Assembly (NCBI RefSeq): GCF_000003815.2
Contig: NC_049997.1
Coordinates: 14,548,666-14,612,665 of the forward strand
Direction of reading: 5' to 3'
From: Branchiostoma floridae
Taxonomy: Eukaryota; Chordata; Leptocardii; Amphioxiformes; Branchiostomatidae
Length of the DNA: 64,000 nt
The notes beneath the pieces are model-generated. The model searched no databases, was not told the origin of the DNA, and saw only the letters and a program-made list of their open reading frames with translations. A program made the translations under genes and the position numbers. Below are positions 56,001-64,000 of this stretch, one piece after another (position 1 is the stretch's first letter; each line of letters starts with the position of its first letter).

Positions 56001-56159
56001 GAATTACAAGACAAATGGGAACTCTTGATTCACCTGCACTTGTCTCCAAAAGCACACTGGTTCTTCAGGAAGAAGCGGCACACAGGCGGCGCCTTGTTCG
56101 CCTGGTCGTGAGAGTACCTACAGGTGTCTCCATATCTGCATACACCACTCACAAAGAAC
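50034..56159 (-). CDS. MKRN: Makorin-type RING/C3H E3 ubiquitin ligase, first exon not found
   Basis: Minus-strand exons, 5' to 3': 56034-56159 (first C3H finger lacking its leading Cys-Arg, plus a second C3H), 55296-55519 (linker ending in the makorin signature [10 protein letters not shown]), 54632-54822 (third C3[20 protein letters not shown], then the makorin Cys-His motif), 54076-54163 and 53606-53733 (RING start CGICMEV through [16 protein letters not shown]), 52969-53079 (RING end CPECR), 50823-50967 (last C3[22 protein letters not shown]), 50034-50228 (acidic tail). The domain order C3H-C3H-C3H-Cys/His-RING-C3H is the makorin plan. Makorins ubiquitinate targets and bind RNA. The 56159 acceptor needs a preceding exon ending ...TG(C/T)AG, which I could not find. 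Which makorin paralogue is not resolved. Confidence 0.9.
50967..52969. other. Long makorin intron with MITE remnants
   Basis: Contains the MITE at 51217-51428, an ACAGTGAAACCTGCC remnant near 51500, and at 52090-52120 a promoter-like CCAAAATGGCGGGC (YY1-type) next to CpG-rich sequence. No exon between 50967 and 52969 is needed by the family alignment. Confidence 0.4.
51217..51428. mobile_element. MITE with ACTGTAAATGC ends
   Basis: Left ACTGTAAATGC (51217-51227) and right GCATTTACAGT (51418-51428) are perfect 11-bp inverted repeats. The interior is rich in TTTCGCGGTGGTT / AACCACCG-type complementary blocks. Single-ended relics with ACTGTAAAT occur near 30880, 56183 and 57437. Confidence 0.7.
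53516..53582. repeat. CCATCCCTCC low-complexity tract
   Basis: Pyrimidine-rich simple repeat of CATCCCTCC/TTCCTCCATC units beside the 53606-53733 makorin exon. Confidence 0.7.
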
Positions 56160-58773
56160 CTGAATTAAAGAGAGATGATACTGTAAATTCATTTATTTTT
56201 GCAGCGGCTTGATTTCAAGGTACCGTAAGAGGGAAAAGGTGGTGCTTTAAGTTCTCTGTTGTAGCACAGTAGCAATACAAAAGACACAGGTACGGTTCCA
56301 AATCAGACCTCCTGTTTCAACCTCCTTGCTTTAAGAGACTCTAGAAGTAAAAGAAATGATCAAAATGAACGGACACAGACTATGAACTACTAGTGTTTTG
56401 TACCATGCATATGTAGTGATATATATGTTGATAGATTTATTATGACTCCATGTAATCTGTATCTCTGTTATCTTTTATCTGGCCCTAACCTCTCTCATGA
56501 CCTCAATGAAAAGTGACCTGCAGGCCGTTTTGAGTTTCTCATGAATAAATAAAGGTTCAAACAAACAAACATATTAGTGGTGTCTTGGTTTTTTCATAAA
56601 ATAAAACTACCACAAAAATGTTTTAAGCACTTAAGGCCTAAATGTTTAATGTGTGATTGGATTCTTGTAACTTGTAAAACAGTCTTCCAAAACAGAAATT
56701 GCCTTATGCAAGGAGGTTAAAAAACACAGGTTTTTTAACCTCCTTGCCTTATGCTATACACGCAATGGTACCAATTTCCCAAATGCACCTTCTGCCAAAT
56801 ACACATTACCAGAATGCATGTATACCCATTACAATGGTTGTAGAAAAGGTGCAAATTGCCCAAACTTGCTGAGGTGTGAAAGTGCATTCGGTGCTTTACG
56901 TCACTGTTTAACAATTGGTACATTGTCCCTGATTCAAGGCATCTATCAACATTTATCCTACAAATGCATACCACATTTGTATAAAGTACTATGTGAATAT
57001 TTGTACTACTGTACTACTATCAACATTACAAGTGTATATGTAGATTATAAGCTTTGAGGCCACATTTGTTTGCATGTTCAAAACAACATACTAGCTAGTA
57101 CTTTTACACTAAATGGGAATGCATGCCATTTTTACGTGGGTTATCGCATACTCAGCTGTTTCAATTCCATGCCACTTGTATTGTAAACAGACTCCTCAAA
57201 TTTAATGTAGGGCATAATTGGTCCACCTAATTTTAGAAAAAGGGAAACTAAAGCGTAGAATTCAACATAGACCCCCATGTATACAACATGAGATATGCAT
57301 GTAGTAACTGGGATACATAGTTTGCATTTGAAAAGTGCATGCAAAAATTTTTTTTTGTAAGCCCATGCTTAAAATGATTCTGAATAGAACAATACTCAAC
57401 CCTACATTGAGTGATGAAGAAAGATACTTTAAAGTACTGTAAATTTGTTTTATTTTTGCATGGATCTAATTTCCTTTCTACAATCCTTTATTACAAAAAA
57501 TAATATAATTTCATGGTATCAAGGAGCTTTAATATACTGGTAGGACCAAGGAGGTTATATTCAGAAGGAGATTGGACACAAGTTGCCTTCATTCAGTGAT
57601 GTTCCCCTCAGGTGAGAAGTAACAACTTCACGTCGAGGTGCTAATTACCCCCCGATCTGCATACGCCGGCAAGCAAGGGTCCTTTGTTTACAGTCTTTTT
57701 CAAGATAACTCGCACTGGAAACAGTGACTTTAAAACGGGTTGAGTGATTTTGAAGAAGTTCTTGAAGAATCGAAGGCACCTGGCTGTCTTGCAGACAACA
57801 CAGAACTAGCGATAGCTATAGCAGTAACATTTTTACTTGTAATACGTGCGGTTGAGCTAAGCTGACCTCACTGTCACAAATTATACATGTATTTAACTGC
57901 CACTGCATTTAAACTAACGTATTGCATCTAGAAGTTCATTTTCTAAACGGTAATATGTATTTTAAGACCATCAAAAATTCTTACCTTCAAGATCGTTCAT
58001 ACTTTTCTGCAACAATTGTCTTGCGTAGCGGAAATAAATAGACTATGGGTAGGGGGAGGGAAATCTTTATTCATCGCTACCGTCAAGTCAGAATACCGAC
58101 TAGAAATTGTATGAACTATTTGATCGGAGGTTCCCAAGAAACACTTATTGTGACGTTATTTAGAAGAAACGTTATATTTAACTATAAACAGAACACGATG
58201 ATTACCACTCTTGGTTTAGATACGTAAATTTTATTCCGAACTACGTGGCCTTTTCGGCAAGGCCGTATCCACTATGGCGTCGATTTAGTGGTCTTCCCTT
58301 CCTCGGTAGTTTTCTGAAAAGCACAAACATGGACTCGATAAGACTGGGAACCTAGTTGTACAACGTTAACGTCACATCAAGGAGGTTATTGGTCACATAA
58401 ACAAGTGGATATGATGTCGCCGCGTGTACCGGGTTGAACTACAAACGATTAGGCGTAATGATCAAAATGTCGACTACAAAATCCCATGTCGCTAGTACAT
58501 ATAACCTCCCACCCTGCCCATGAGTGTGATGGATCCACGGAGTCCGTACTGACACAAAAATAAAGCAAAACTCAAACGCAGAGTCCAGTAAATCTAAACT
58601 GAGTCCAATGACAAACAATATTTCAATGGGTCACCAAAGCATTAAACTATCCAGGAAATTCGTCAGTTTCGGTGGGAAATTTGTTAAATAATTTTTATGG
58701 AGACATTTAATACAGAACATTTTTCATATTTTCGAGCAAAAAAATCCCGTACGCATCCACAAAAATGCTTATA
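56160..58773. other. Region upstream of recognised makorin exons
   Basis: Expected to hold the makorin first exon and promoter. A minus-strand ATG (about 57993-57995) followed by five codons and a consensus donor GAAG|GTAAG (57976-57980) is a candidate leader, but its phase does not join the 56159 acceptor. Several relics of ACTGTAAAT-type elements are present. No other gene seen. Confidence 0.3.
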
Positions 58774-59060
58774 AAATGATAGTTATCTACCTACCTGGCT
58801 TAGATAACTACAGTTATCCAAGCAATCGTAGAAACATATGTCCCACCCCTAACTCTTCCCATCCCAGTGTTCGCTGAGGTCTTACCTCTCAAGCGAGCTG
58901 TTAGGAAGAGGAGGATCCGGATGTGACGTGTGGTCACCCGGATGTTTTTCTTTGCTGTAAATAGCTGCCATCTGGGAAGAGTTAGGGGTGGGACATATGT
59001 TTCTACGATTGCTTGGATAACTGTAGTTATCTAAGCCAGGTAGGTAGATAACTATCATTT
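58774..59060 (-). mobile_element. Small DIRS-derived inverted-repeat element
   Basis: 88-bp perfect inverted arms (58774-58861 and 58973-59060). The 111-bp interior, read on the minus strand, is homologous to the 5' leader of the adjacent DIRS element (63709-63803), including an ATGGCAGCTATTTACAGC start and a GAGGTAAG donor-like site. Its ends resemble but differ from the DIRS ends: TTATCC, CAATC and GAAACATATG blocks are shared. Probably a non-autonomous relative from another subfamily. It touches the 3' end of the full element. Confidence 0.8.
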
Positions 59061-59326
59061 ATCCGTCGCAATCTCCGAAACATATGGCGATTTTGAAGAA
59101 AGTGAGCTGAGGCTAAAAGAATTAGCAAAGGAAAGAAAGAAGCTCACCATGTGAGGATATGGTCAGGGTAGAGTCCTAGGTTGTGTCTGCTCACACCCAA
59201 GGCATCCCCACTTTGAAGTCTCGAGGAAGATTCTCTCTCATGTGAAGTTGAGATCTGTGGTCGGTCGTTGTACTCCGATGTCTGGAGACGGGGTGTCAGT
59301 TGTTGACACCGTCCCCTGGCCTCCCG

Positions 59327-62281
59327 TTATTGTTGGGAAGTCAGGATGGCTCGTCCTAGATCCGAGTCGGCTTCTGGACGATAATAGAAGGTTTGAAAGG
59401 TCGCAGCTCTAGACCAGTCAGCCAACTTGAGCAGTTCTGGGAGCGATAAGCCTTTCCTGAACGCTGCGGAGGCAGCGGCCCCCCTGTGCGAGTGGGGCTT
59501 GAATATCGAGACATCTATTCCTGCTAGGGACATAATCTCTTTCAGCCACCTCGCAATGGTCGATGAGGTGACTGATTTTTTAGTCCGAAAGGACATGAAG
59601 AGTTTCCTCTCCAGGCGTAAGTCCTTTGTTCTCTGGATATATGCCCGGATATAGGAGACTACAGAGAGGCTTTCTTGACCTCCATAGTGTTGGAGGACTA
59701 TCTCCCTGTAAGGCCGGCCTGGCCTATCTGTTTTTGTCAGATTAGCAGGTACGAACGTTACTTTTGTTGTTGACATGGCCATGAGGTCAAGTGACAGAGA
59801 AGACAGGGTAGCTGACCTGTCTGCTGAAGTTAATGCCATAAGTGTGGCAGTCTTGAGAGTCAACATCTTTAGGGACAGATTGTCAGGGGGATGTAGTGTC
59901 TTCAAATACTGTAAGACTTTGTCTACGTCCCAAGTTACCAGGTATCTTGGGCGGGGAGGTCTCAGGTTAAAGATACCCATCATAAAGCTGGATACCATCC
60001 AGTGTTGTCCAATACGTACGCCCTCGATCGGAAGTCTAGTGGACGAAATGGCCGATCGGTATACATTAAGGGACCTGTATGCCAAGCCTTCTGAGTATAA
60101 GGAATGGAGAAAGTCCACTACTCTAGGGATGGGAGCTGTTGTAGGGTCTAGCAACCTGGCCCTACACCAGGAAGCATAGCGATTCCAGGCGCTCTGATAT
60201 TGCTTGTTTGTTGACTTCCTGGTAGCCGCTGTGAGCACCGAAGTTGCCTCTTTGGAGACCCCAAGAGCGGCTAACGCCTGCCCGATACAGCCCATGCGGT
60301 CAGTTTTAGGGTCTTCCACAGCGGGTGTGTTTCTGTCCGACTGCCCGGAAGGCTGAGGGAGTACTTGTCTACCGGCAGAGGAAATGGTTCGTCTGTGGCT
60401 AGCTCTTTGAGAAGCGGGAACCATGGTTGGCTGGGCCAAAATGGTGCGATTACCATCGCCTGAGCCTTGTCTTGCCGCACCTTGGCTAGGCAGCGGGACA
60501 GGAGGCATACTGGGGGAAATATGTACACTTTCATTCCGTTCCATGGCCATGTGAACGCATCTACTTTCCAGGCTAGAGGATCGGGTTTCCAGGAGCAAAA
60601 CTTCGGCAGTTTGGTGTTGAGTCTGGACGCAAATAGGTCCACCTCTGGGTGGAAGTTGAGTTGACGGCTGGCTAGACGGAAGAGGTCGGGATGTAGAGAC
60701 CACTCTGTCGTGTCCTGGAAGACCCTGGAGGCTGTGTCTGCCTCCTCGTTTTGAACTCCTGGAATGTGCTCTGCTGAAATGGTGAGACCCCTTGCTAGGG
60801 ACCATTTCCACAGATTCAGTGCAGTCTTGCACAATGTCAGGGACTTGCATCCTCCCTGATGATTGATATAGGCTACCGCTGAGGTGTTGTCTATCCTCAG
60901 ATGTACATGGCTGTTCTTCCTGGTGGCAGCGAAACACTGGAGAGCGAAGAATGCCGCCTTCAGCTCCAGTTCGTTTATGTGGAGCTTGCTCTCTGACAGG
61001 GACCAGCGGCCCCCTGTTTGATTGTTCTCGCATGTGGCTCCCCACCCTTGGAGGGAGGCGTCCGAGGTAATGGTCAGTATCGGACCTTGAGGGTTCACGA
61101 AGACTTTGCCGTTCCACTGGCTCAGACATTGAGACCAGACAAGAAGCTCTTGCCTGGCCTCCTGTGGAAGGGTTACCTTGTCCTCCCAAGACAGGCCTTG
61201 TGTCCGGGAGTCGTTTAGCAAGGTTTGCAAAGCCCTGTAGTACAGCGGAGCTGGTAAAACCGCTAGTACTGACGCGGTCATCTTGCCTAGTACTCTGGCA
61301 AGTTGTCTTAGGGAGATCTGCTGCGATCCTTGCAAGGAGGAGCAGGTCTGAACCAGATTCATCACTTTCTCCTCTGGAAGGGAGAAGGTAAGGAGCAGGG
61401 AGTCGATCACCATGCCCAGGAAGGTTATCTTCTGGGTGGGTATCAACTGTGATTTCTCCCAATTCAGGAGAAATCCTAGAGAAGTCAGGAGATCGATGAC
61501 AAACTTCAGATTGTCCCTGCATTCTTGGGCTGACGTGCCCAGGATGAGGATGTCGTCCAGGTAAATGATTATGCGAATTCCCTGGGATCTGATCACTGCT
61601 ATGATGGGTTTGGTGATCTTTGTGAAGGCTCTGGGTATGCAATTCAGCCCGAAAGGGCAGACTTGGAACTCCCACAGGCGAGATTGGAATTGAAACCTGA
61701 GGAGTTTGCGAAAGGATGGGTGTATGGGAATGTGGAAGTAAGCATCCTGGATATCCAGGGATGCCATCCAGTCTCCGGGACGTATGAGAGATTTGAGGTC
61801 TTGTAGTCCCTCCATCTTGAAATGTGGGGCCAACACATACTGATTGAGAGGTTTCAGATTTACGACCGGGCGCCAGCCACCCGACTTCTTTGGAACCAGG
61901 AAGAGGCTGGCTACAAACTCTCCCGGTGTAGGCAGAACTTCCGTTATCGCCCCCTTCTGCAGAAGTGACTGAATCTCCTTTGAAATTAAGTCTGTCTCCT
62001 CTGTGGAACGATTCTGTTCTCGTGGTGCTACGCGTTGTATTGGTCGTCCTGTGAGCTGCGGCTTCAGACCCTGGATCGCCTGAAGGACCCAGGCGTCCGA
62101 CGTAATAGCCTGCCACTGTGGCAGGAAGTGTTGTAGCCGGCCAGCTACTTGGGTAAGAGGCTGCAGCGCAGGGGGCGACCGGGGTGATACCACCAGGGAG
62201 GGGTGAGGTGTAACCTCTAGTTTTTTGCCTGGCGCTTCCCCTTGTGGAAGTTCTTTGAGCCCTGGGGTTTGTGTGAGTCAC
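59327..62281 (-). CDS. DIRS tyrosine recombinase frame (long overlapping ORF)
   Basis: 984 codons open. Only the C-terminal part (about residue 675 on, from about 60270) looks like a folded protein: a SAM-like core-binding segment (STNKQYQSAWNRYASWCRA) and the catalytic domain with Arg in LTSADRSATLSSL, H-x-x-R in HSHRGAAAS, Trp in LADWSRAAT and the nucleophile Tyr in FQTFYYRP. This is the tyrosine recombinase that inserts the DIRS circle. The first about 660 codons overlie the RT/RNase H gene in another frame and are Ser/Pro/Gly/His-rich, so the real YR start is probably near 60300. Confidence 0.85.
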   Translation of the reverse strand: MTHTNPRAQRTSTRGSARQKTRGYTSPLPGGITPVAPCAAASYPSSWPATTLPATVAGYYVGRLGPSGDPGSEAAAHRTTNTTRSTTRTESFHRGDRLNFKGDSVTSAEGGDNGSSAYTGRVCSQPLPGSKEVGWLAPGRKSETSQSVCVGPTFQDGGTTRPQISHTSRRLDGIPGYPGCLLPHSHTPILSQTPQVSIPISPVGVPSLPFRAELHTQSLHKDHQTHHSSDQIPGNSHNHLPGRHPHPGHVSPRMQGQSEVCHRSPDFSRISPELGEITVDTHPEDNLPGHGDRLPAPYLLPSRGESDESGSDLLLLARIAADLPKTTCQSTRQDDRVSTSGFTSSAVLQGFANLAKRLPDTRPVLGGQGNPSTGGQARASCLVSMSEPVERQSLREPSRSDTDHYLGRLPPRVGSHMREQSNRGPLVPVREQAPHKRTGAEGGILRSPVFRCHQEEQPCTSEDRQHLSGSLYQSSGRMQVPDIVQDCTESVEMVPSKGSHHFSRAHSRSSKRGGRHSLQGLPGHDRVVSTSRPLPSSQPSTQLPPRGGPICVQTQHQTAEVLLLETRSSSLESRCVHMAMERNESVHISPSMPPVPLPSQGAARQGSGDGNRTILAQPTMVPASQRASHRRTISSAGRQVLPQPSGQSDRNTPAVEDPKTDRMGCIGQALAALGVSKEATSVLTAATRKSTNKQYQSAWNRYASWCRARLLDPTTAPIPRVVDFLHSLYSEGLAYRSLNVYRSAISSTRLPIEGVRIGQHWMVSSFMMGIFNLRPPRPRYLVTWDVDKVLQYLKTLHPPDNLSLKMLTLKTATLMALTSADRSATLSSLSLDLMAMSTTKVTFVPANLTKTDRPGRPYREIVLQHYGGQESLSVVSYIRAYIQRTKDLRLERKLFMSFRTKKSVTSSTIARWLKEIMSLAGIDVSIFKPHSHRGAAASAAFRKGLSLPELLKLADWSRAATFQTFYYRPEADSDLGRAILTSQQ
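60271..62193 (-). CDS. DIRS reverse transcriptase / RNase H
   Basis: 640 aa. RT blocks: LFLVPKKSGGWRPVVNLKPL (about 97-116), SLDIQDAYFHIPIH (about 145, first catalytic Asp), the CPFGLNCIPRAFTK block, and YLDDILILG (about 210, catalytic Asp pair). RNase H: TSDASLQGWGA (about 378), INELELKA with the catalytic Glu, and RIDNTSAVAYIN with the catalytic Asp, then HIPGVQNEEADTASR. All catalytic residues are present. The entire frame lies inside the longer 59327-62281 ORF in another reading frame. The ATG chosen is the first in the open frame; translation could start by reinitiation or frameshift after gag. Confidence 0.88.
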   Translation of the reverse strand: MVSPRSPPALQPLTQVAGRLQHFLPQWQAITSDAWVLQAIQGLKPQLTGRPIQRVAPREQNRSTEETDLISKEIQSLLQKGAITEVLPTPGEFVASLFLVPKKSGGWRPVVNLKPLNQYVLAPHFKMEGLQDLKSLIRPGDWMASLDIQDAYFHIPIHPSFRKLLRFQFQSRLWEFQVCPFGLNCIPRAFTKITKPIIAVIRSQGIRIIIYLDDILILGTSAQECRDNLKFVIDLLTSLGFLLNWEKSQLIPTQKITFLGMVIDSLLLTFSLPEEKVMNLVQTCSSLQGSQQISLRQLARVLGKMTASVLAVLPAPLYYRALQTLLNDSRTQGLSWEDKVTLPQEARQELLVWSQCLSQWNGKVFVNPQGPILTITSDASLQGWGATCENNQTGGRWSLSESKLHINELELKAAFFALQCFAATRKNSHVHLRIDNTSAVAYINHQGGCKSLTLCKTALNLWKWSLARGLTISAEHIPGVQNEEADTASRVFQDTTEWSLHPDLFRLASRQLNFHPEVDLFASRLNTKLPKFCSWKPDPLAWKVDAFTWPWNGMKVYIFPPVCLLSRCLAKVRQDKAQAMVIAPFWPSQPWFPLLKELATDEPFPLPVDKYSLSLPGSRTETHPLWKTLKLTAWAVSGRR

Positions 62282-63563
62282 GAAAGGAGCGGTTAGATTG
62301 ACCGTGATGACGTCCTCCCCTGGAGCGGTGCCTCCCCCCAGGAAGGTTGGTACCAGAAGACTGTTGAGTCTTCGGTGATGCCGGTTTGTTGTAGAGAAGG
62401 GCCGGCTTGTTGGCAGCGAAACCTGAGCTGTTTAGCCTGGCCACTGTCTTTTCCGTTTTCTCACAGTCCTCAATGTTCTTGATGATATCCTCTCCCAGGA
62501 GCCACTTACATGTGGCATTGGTAAGGCGTCCATCGACATTCTGGGACTTCCCAGGCACCTTTTGCTTGTCGTGGACCAAGCATTTGAACCTTGGGTCCAC
62601 CCACTCGTGGACCAGGCGGCGCCTCACTCCTGTGATTTCATTACAGACACTGCCCAGGAGTTGGCCCGTAACCTTCAGGTTGGTCACAAGTGTGTTAGCT
62701 AGTTCCGATAACTCCTTGTTATCGGACACAGTAAGGGGTACTATCGTGTCAAGAGACACTAGTAAGGGCTGTACTGCGCGCAGTACGTGCTCCTGGATTT
62801 TCTTGATAGAGTCATCGTGTTTGACCGCTTGGACCGAGTGTTTGATCCCCTCCCACTTCTCCCTCAAGAGAGGTTGTAGGTTTGGGGCCGAGACAGCTTC
62901 CAACTGGCTCTGGTCCAGTAAGTAAGGTTTGACGGTGGTGTCAAAAGTCTGCTGAGAAAACAACAGACACCTTTCATTTTTGAACCAGTTGAGTAGCTTG
63001 TCTGAAACAAGTACCCCTGTTTCCTTAGGTTCAATGGAAGTGAGGAGGTCGTAAGGGTCTGGAGGGGGGGACGTGGTCACCTCCTCCTCCTTCTGGTCAG
63101 GGATGAGTTCCTGTTCAACTTCAAGGTTCCGCTCCCGCTCATGAAGCTCTGATTCGGAGGGAGCAAGGACACTAATGTCGTCCCGAACCTGAGATGTCGA
63201 CGGGCTGGTCGGGCGGTGACTCCTAGAACGGGACCGAGAGCGGGACGAGTAGCGACTCACGTCATCCCTTTGGCGGTGCAGGGGGGACCTGGACCGCTCA
63301 TGGCGCCTGTGCCGACGATAGCGAGCATCGTCCTCGTCTTCCGAGCCGCTGCCGCTGGAAAAGCTTGAGAAGCGGCTCCTGGACCGACTGTTGCGGTCCG
63401 TAAAGGCCCGCATCGAACCAGACACTGCCTCAGCCACCATTTGTTGGAGGCCCTGCACAAACGCTGGATCTTGAAAGATCTGCGATCCGACTGACAGAAG
63501 TTCGGTTCCCGCCAAATCGTGGGGGGAGCCGCCGTGTGCATGGTATGTGTGGTCCCCCGGCAC
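62217..63563 (-). CDS. DIRS gag-like protein
   Basis: 448 aa. Residues about 55-125 are Arg/Ser/Asp-rich with repeated SRSRSR stretches, followed by an acidic segment and a helical domain (about 160-370), and a basic Gly/Arg/His-rich tail ending HKGKRQAKN. The first ORF after the 5' leader, the position of gag in DIRS elements. No zinc knuckle is visible; nucleic-acid binding would rest on the basic RS and GR tracts. Its last 65 nt overlap the start of the 59327-62281 frame. Confidence 0.75.
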   Translation of the reverse strand: MPGDHTYHAHGGSPHDLAGTELLSVGSQIFQDPAFVQGLQQMVAEAVSGSMRAFTDRNSRSRSRFSSFSSGSGSEDEDDARYRRHRRHERSRSPLHRQRDDVSRYSSRSRSRSRSHRPTSPSTSQVRDDISVLAPSESELHERERNLEVEQELIPDQKEEEVTTSPPPDPYDLLTSIEPKETGVLVSDKLLNWFKNERCLLFSQQTFDTTVKPYLLDQSQLEAVSAPNLQPLLREKWEGIKHSVQAVKHDDSIKKIQEHVLRAVQPLLVSLDTIVPLTVSDNKELSELANTLVTNLKVTGQLLGSVCNEITGVRRRLVHEWVDPRFKCLVHDKQKVPGKSQNVDGRLTNATCKWLLGEDIIKNIEDCEKTEKTVARLNSSGFAANKPALLYNKPASPKTQQSSGTNLPGGRHRSRGGRHHGQSNRSFRDSHKPQGSKNFHKGKRQAKN

Positions 63564-63663
63564 CTCAGAGGTGGCGGGCGGGCCATGTGCGCTTGGCGCG
63601 ATCGACTGATTTTGACCGTTTCCCGGCGCTGGAGCGGCAGGAAGGGAACTTGATTAGAAGACA

Positions 63664-63820
63664 TATTGAGCTGAAGAACGCGCTGCCGAGTGGGTAATGA
63701 AAAATATCTTACCTCGCTCAGTCGAGCTAAGTTAGAAGAGGAGGATCCGGATGTGACGTGTGGTCACCCGGATGTTTTTCTTTGCTGTAAATAGCTGCCA
63801 TCTAGCGAGCGCGTTAGGAA
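63664..63820 (-). promoter_or_regulatory. DIRS 5' leader with conserved donor/acceptor-like signals
   Basis: On the minus strand ATGGCAGCTATTTACAGC opens a short upstream frame (63801 down). GAG|GTAAGAT follows near 63715 and TTCTTCAG|CTCAATATG about 42 nt later. The leader through the donor-like site is conserved in the 58774-59060 element. Its role (packaging, short ORF or splicing) is unknown. Confidence 0.45.
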
Positions 63821-64000
63821 CGCCATATGTTTCGGAGATTGCGACGGATAACTCACCCATGTCGATCGTACAGCGGTGAAACACACATCAAAATGGCCGT
63901 CAGCGTCTTGTCCAAATGATGCCGCCTTTTGCACACGTCACCCGCGCTTCCCAAATAAGGAAATACGCGGAAACTGCCCGCATGCCGATCTCAGCCTCGG

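Larger units (their letters stand above)
59059..63851 (-). mobile_element. DIRS-type tyrosine-recombinase retrotransposon, apparently full length
   Basis: 31-bp perfect terminal inverted repeats: TTATCCGTCGCAATCTCCGA... at 59059-59089 and its complement at 63821-63851. Between them on the minus strand lie a 5' leader, a gag-like frame, an RT/RNase H frame and a tyrosine-recombinase frame. Terminal inverted repeats, YR instead of an integrase, and an LTR-type RT/RNase H define the DIRS order (family knowledge). No target-site duplication is visible, as expected for YR integration. All frames are open, so it may be recent and possibly competent. Confidence 0.9.

Noticed and set aside
57976-57995. 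Candidate makorin first exon ending GAAG|GTAAG
   Set aside because: Its phase does not join the 56159 acceptor and it lacks the Cys-Arg expected before the first zinc finger.
62407-62925. 172-aa plus-strand ORF in the DIRS gag region
   Set aside because: Antisense of gag, no domain; compositional shadow.

Overview
This window reads as chordate genomic DNA, most likely from an amphioxus (Branchiostoma). It holds intron-rich genes with GT-AG splicing, a polycystin-1-like receptor/channel gene, clear orthologues of USP47, RPL10A and makorin, and many short inverted-repeat elements, LINEs and a DIRS-type element. The species is an inference from gene content and style; no marker sequence proves it. 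One 100-N assembly gap lies at 41366-41465.

Layout. (1) 1-12.6 kb, + strand: the 3' part of a polycystin-1-like gene, about 26 exons, running from an Fn3-like segment and Ser/Thr-rich linkers through a GAIN/GPS region, PLAT domain and eleven membrane segments to a coiled-coil tail. One exon has an apparent frameshift. (2) 14.5-19 kb, +: two 5'-truncated L1/Tx1-like LINE copies from different subfamilies, head to tail, each with a long open RT frame. (3) 20.5-40.3 kb, - strand: USP47, about 29 coding exons, complete or nearly so, with introns full of MITEs, tandem duplications of exon edges and a 146-bp perfect palindrome. (4) 41-44.4 kb: a gap, a 1-kb terminal-inverted-repeat element and the RPL10A promoter. 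(5) 44.4-47.9 kb, +: RPL10A, five coding exons. Introns 2 and 4 each carry a copy of the same C/D-box snoRNA, with a 14-nt perfect match to the 18S rRNA site modified by vertebrate SNORD45. (6) 50.0-56.2 kb, -: a makorin RING/C3H ubiquitin ligase gene whose first exon I could not locate. (7) 58.8-63.85 kb, -: a DIRS-type retrotransposon (gag-like, RT/RNase H and tyrosine-recombinase frames, 31-bp terminal inverted repeats) abutting a small inverted-repeat element that contains the same 5' leader.

Functional threads. USP47 (a deubiquitinase) and makorin (an E3 ligase) are unrelated neighbours, not an operon. RPL10A doubles as a snoRNA host gene, so production of a ribosomal protein is coupled to that of an rRNA 2'-O-methylation guide. 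USP47 and RPL10A are divergently arranged, with about 4.1 kb of element-rich DNA between their coding starts.

Exon coordinates were read by hand from splice signals and family homology and may be off by a base or two. No database search was possible.
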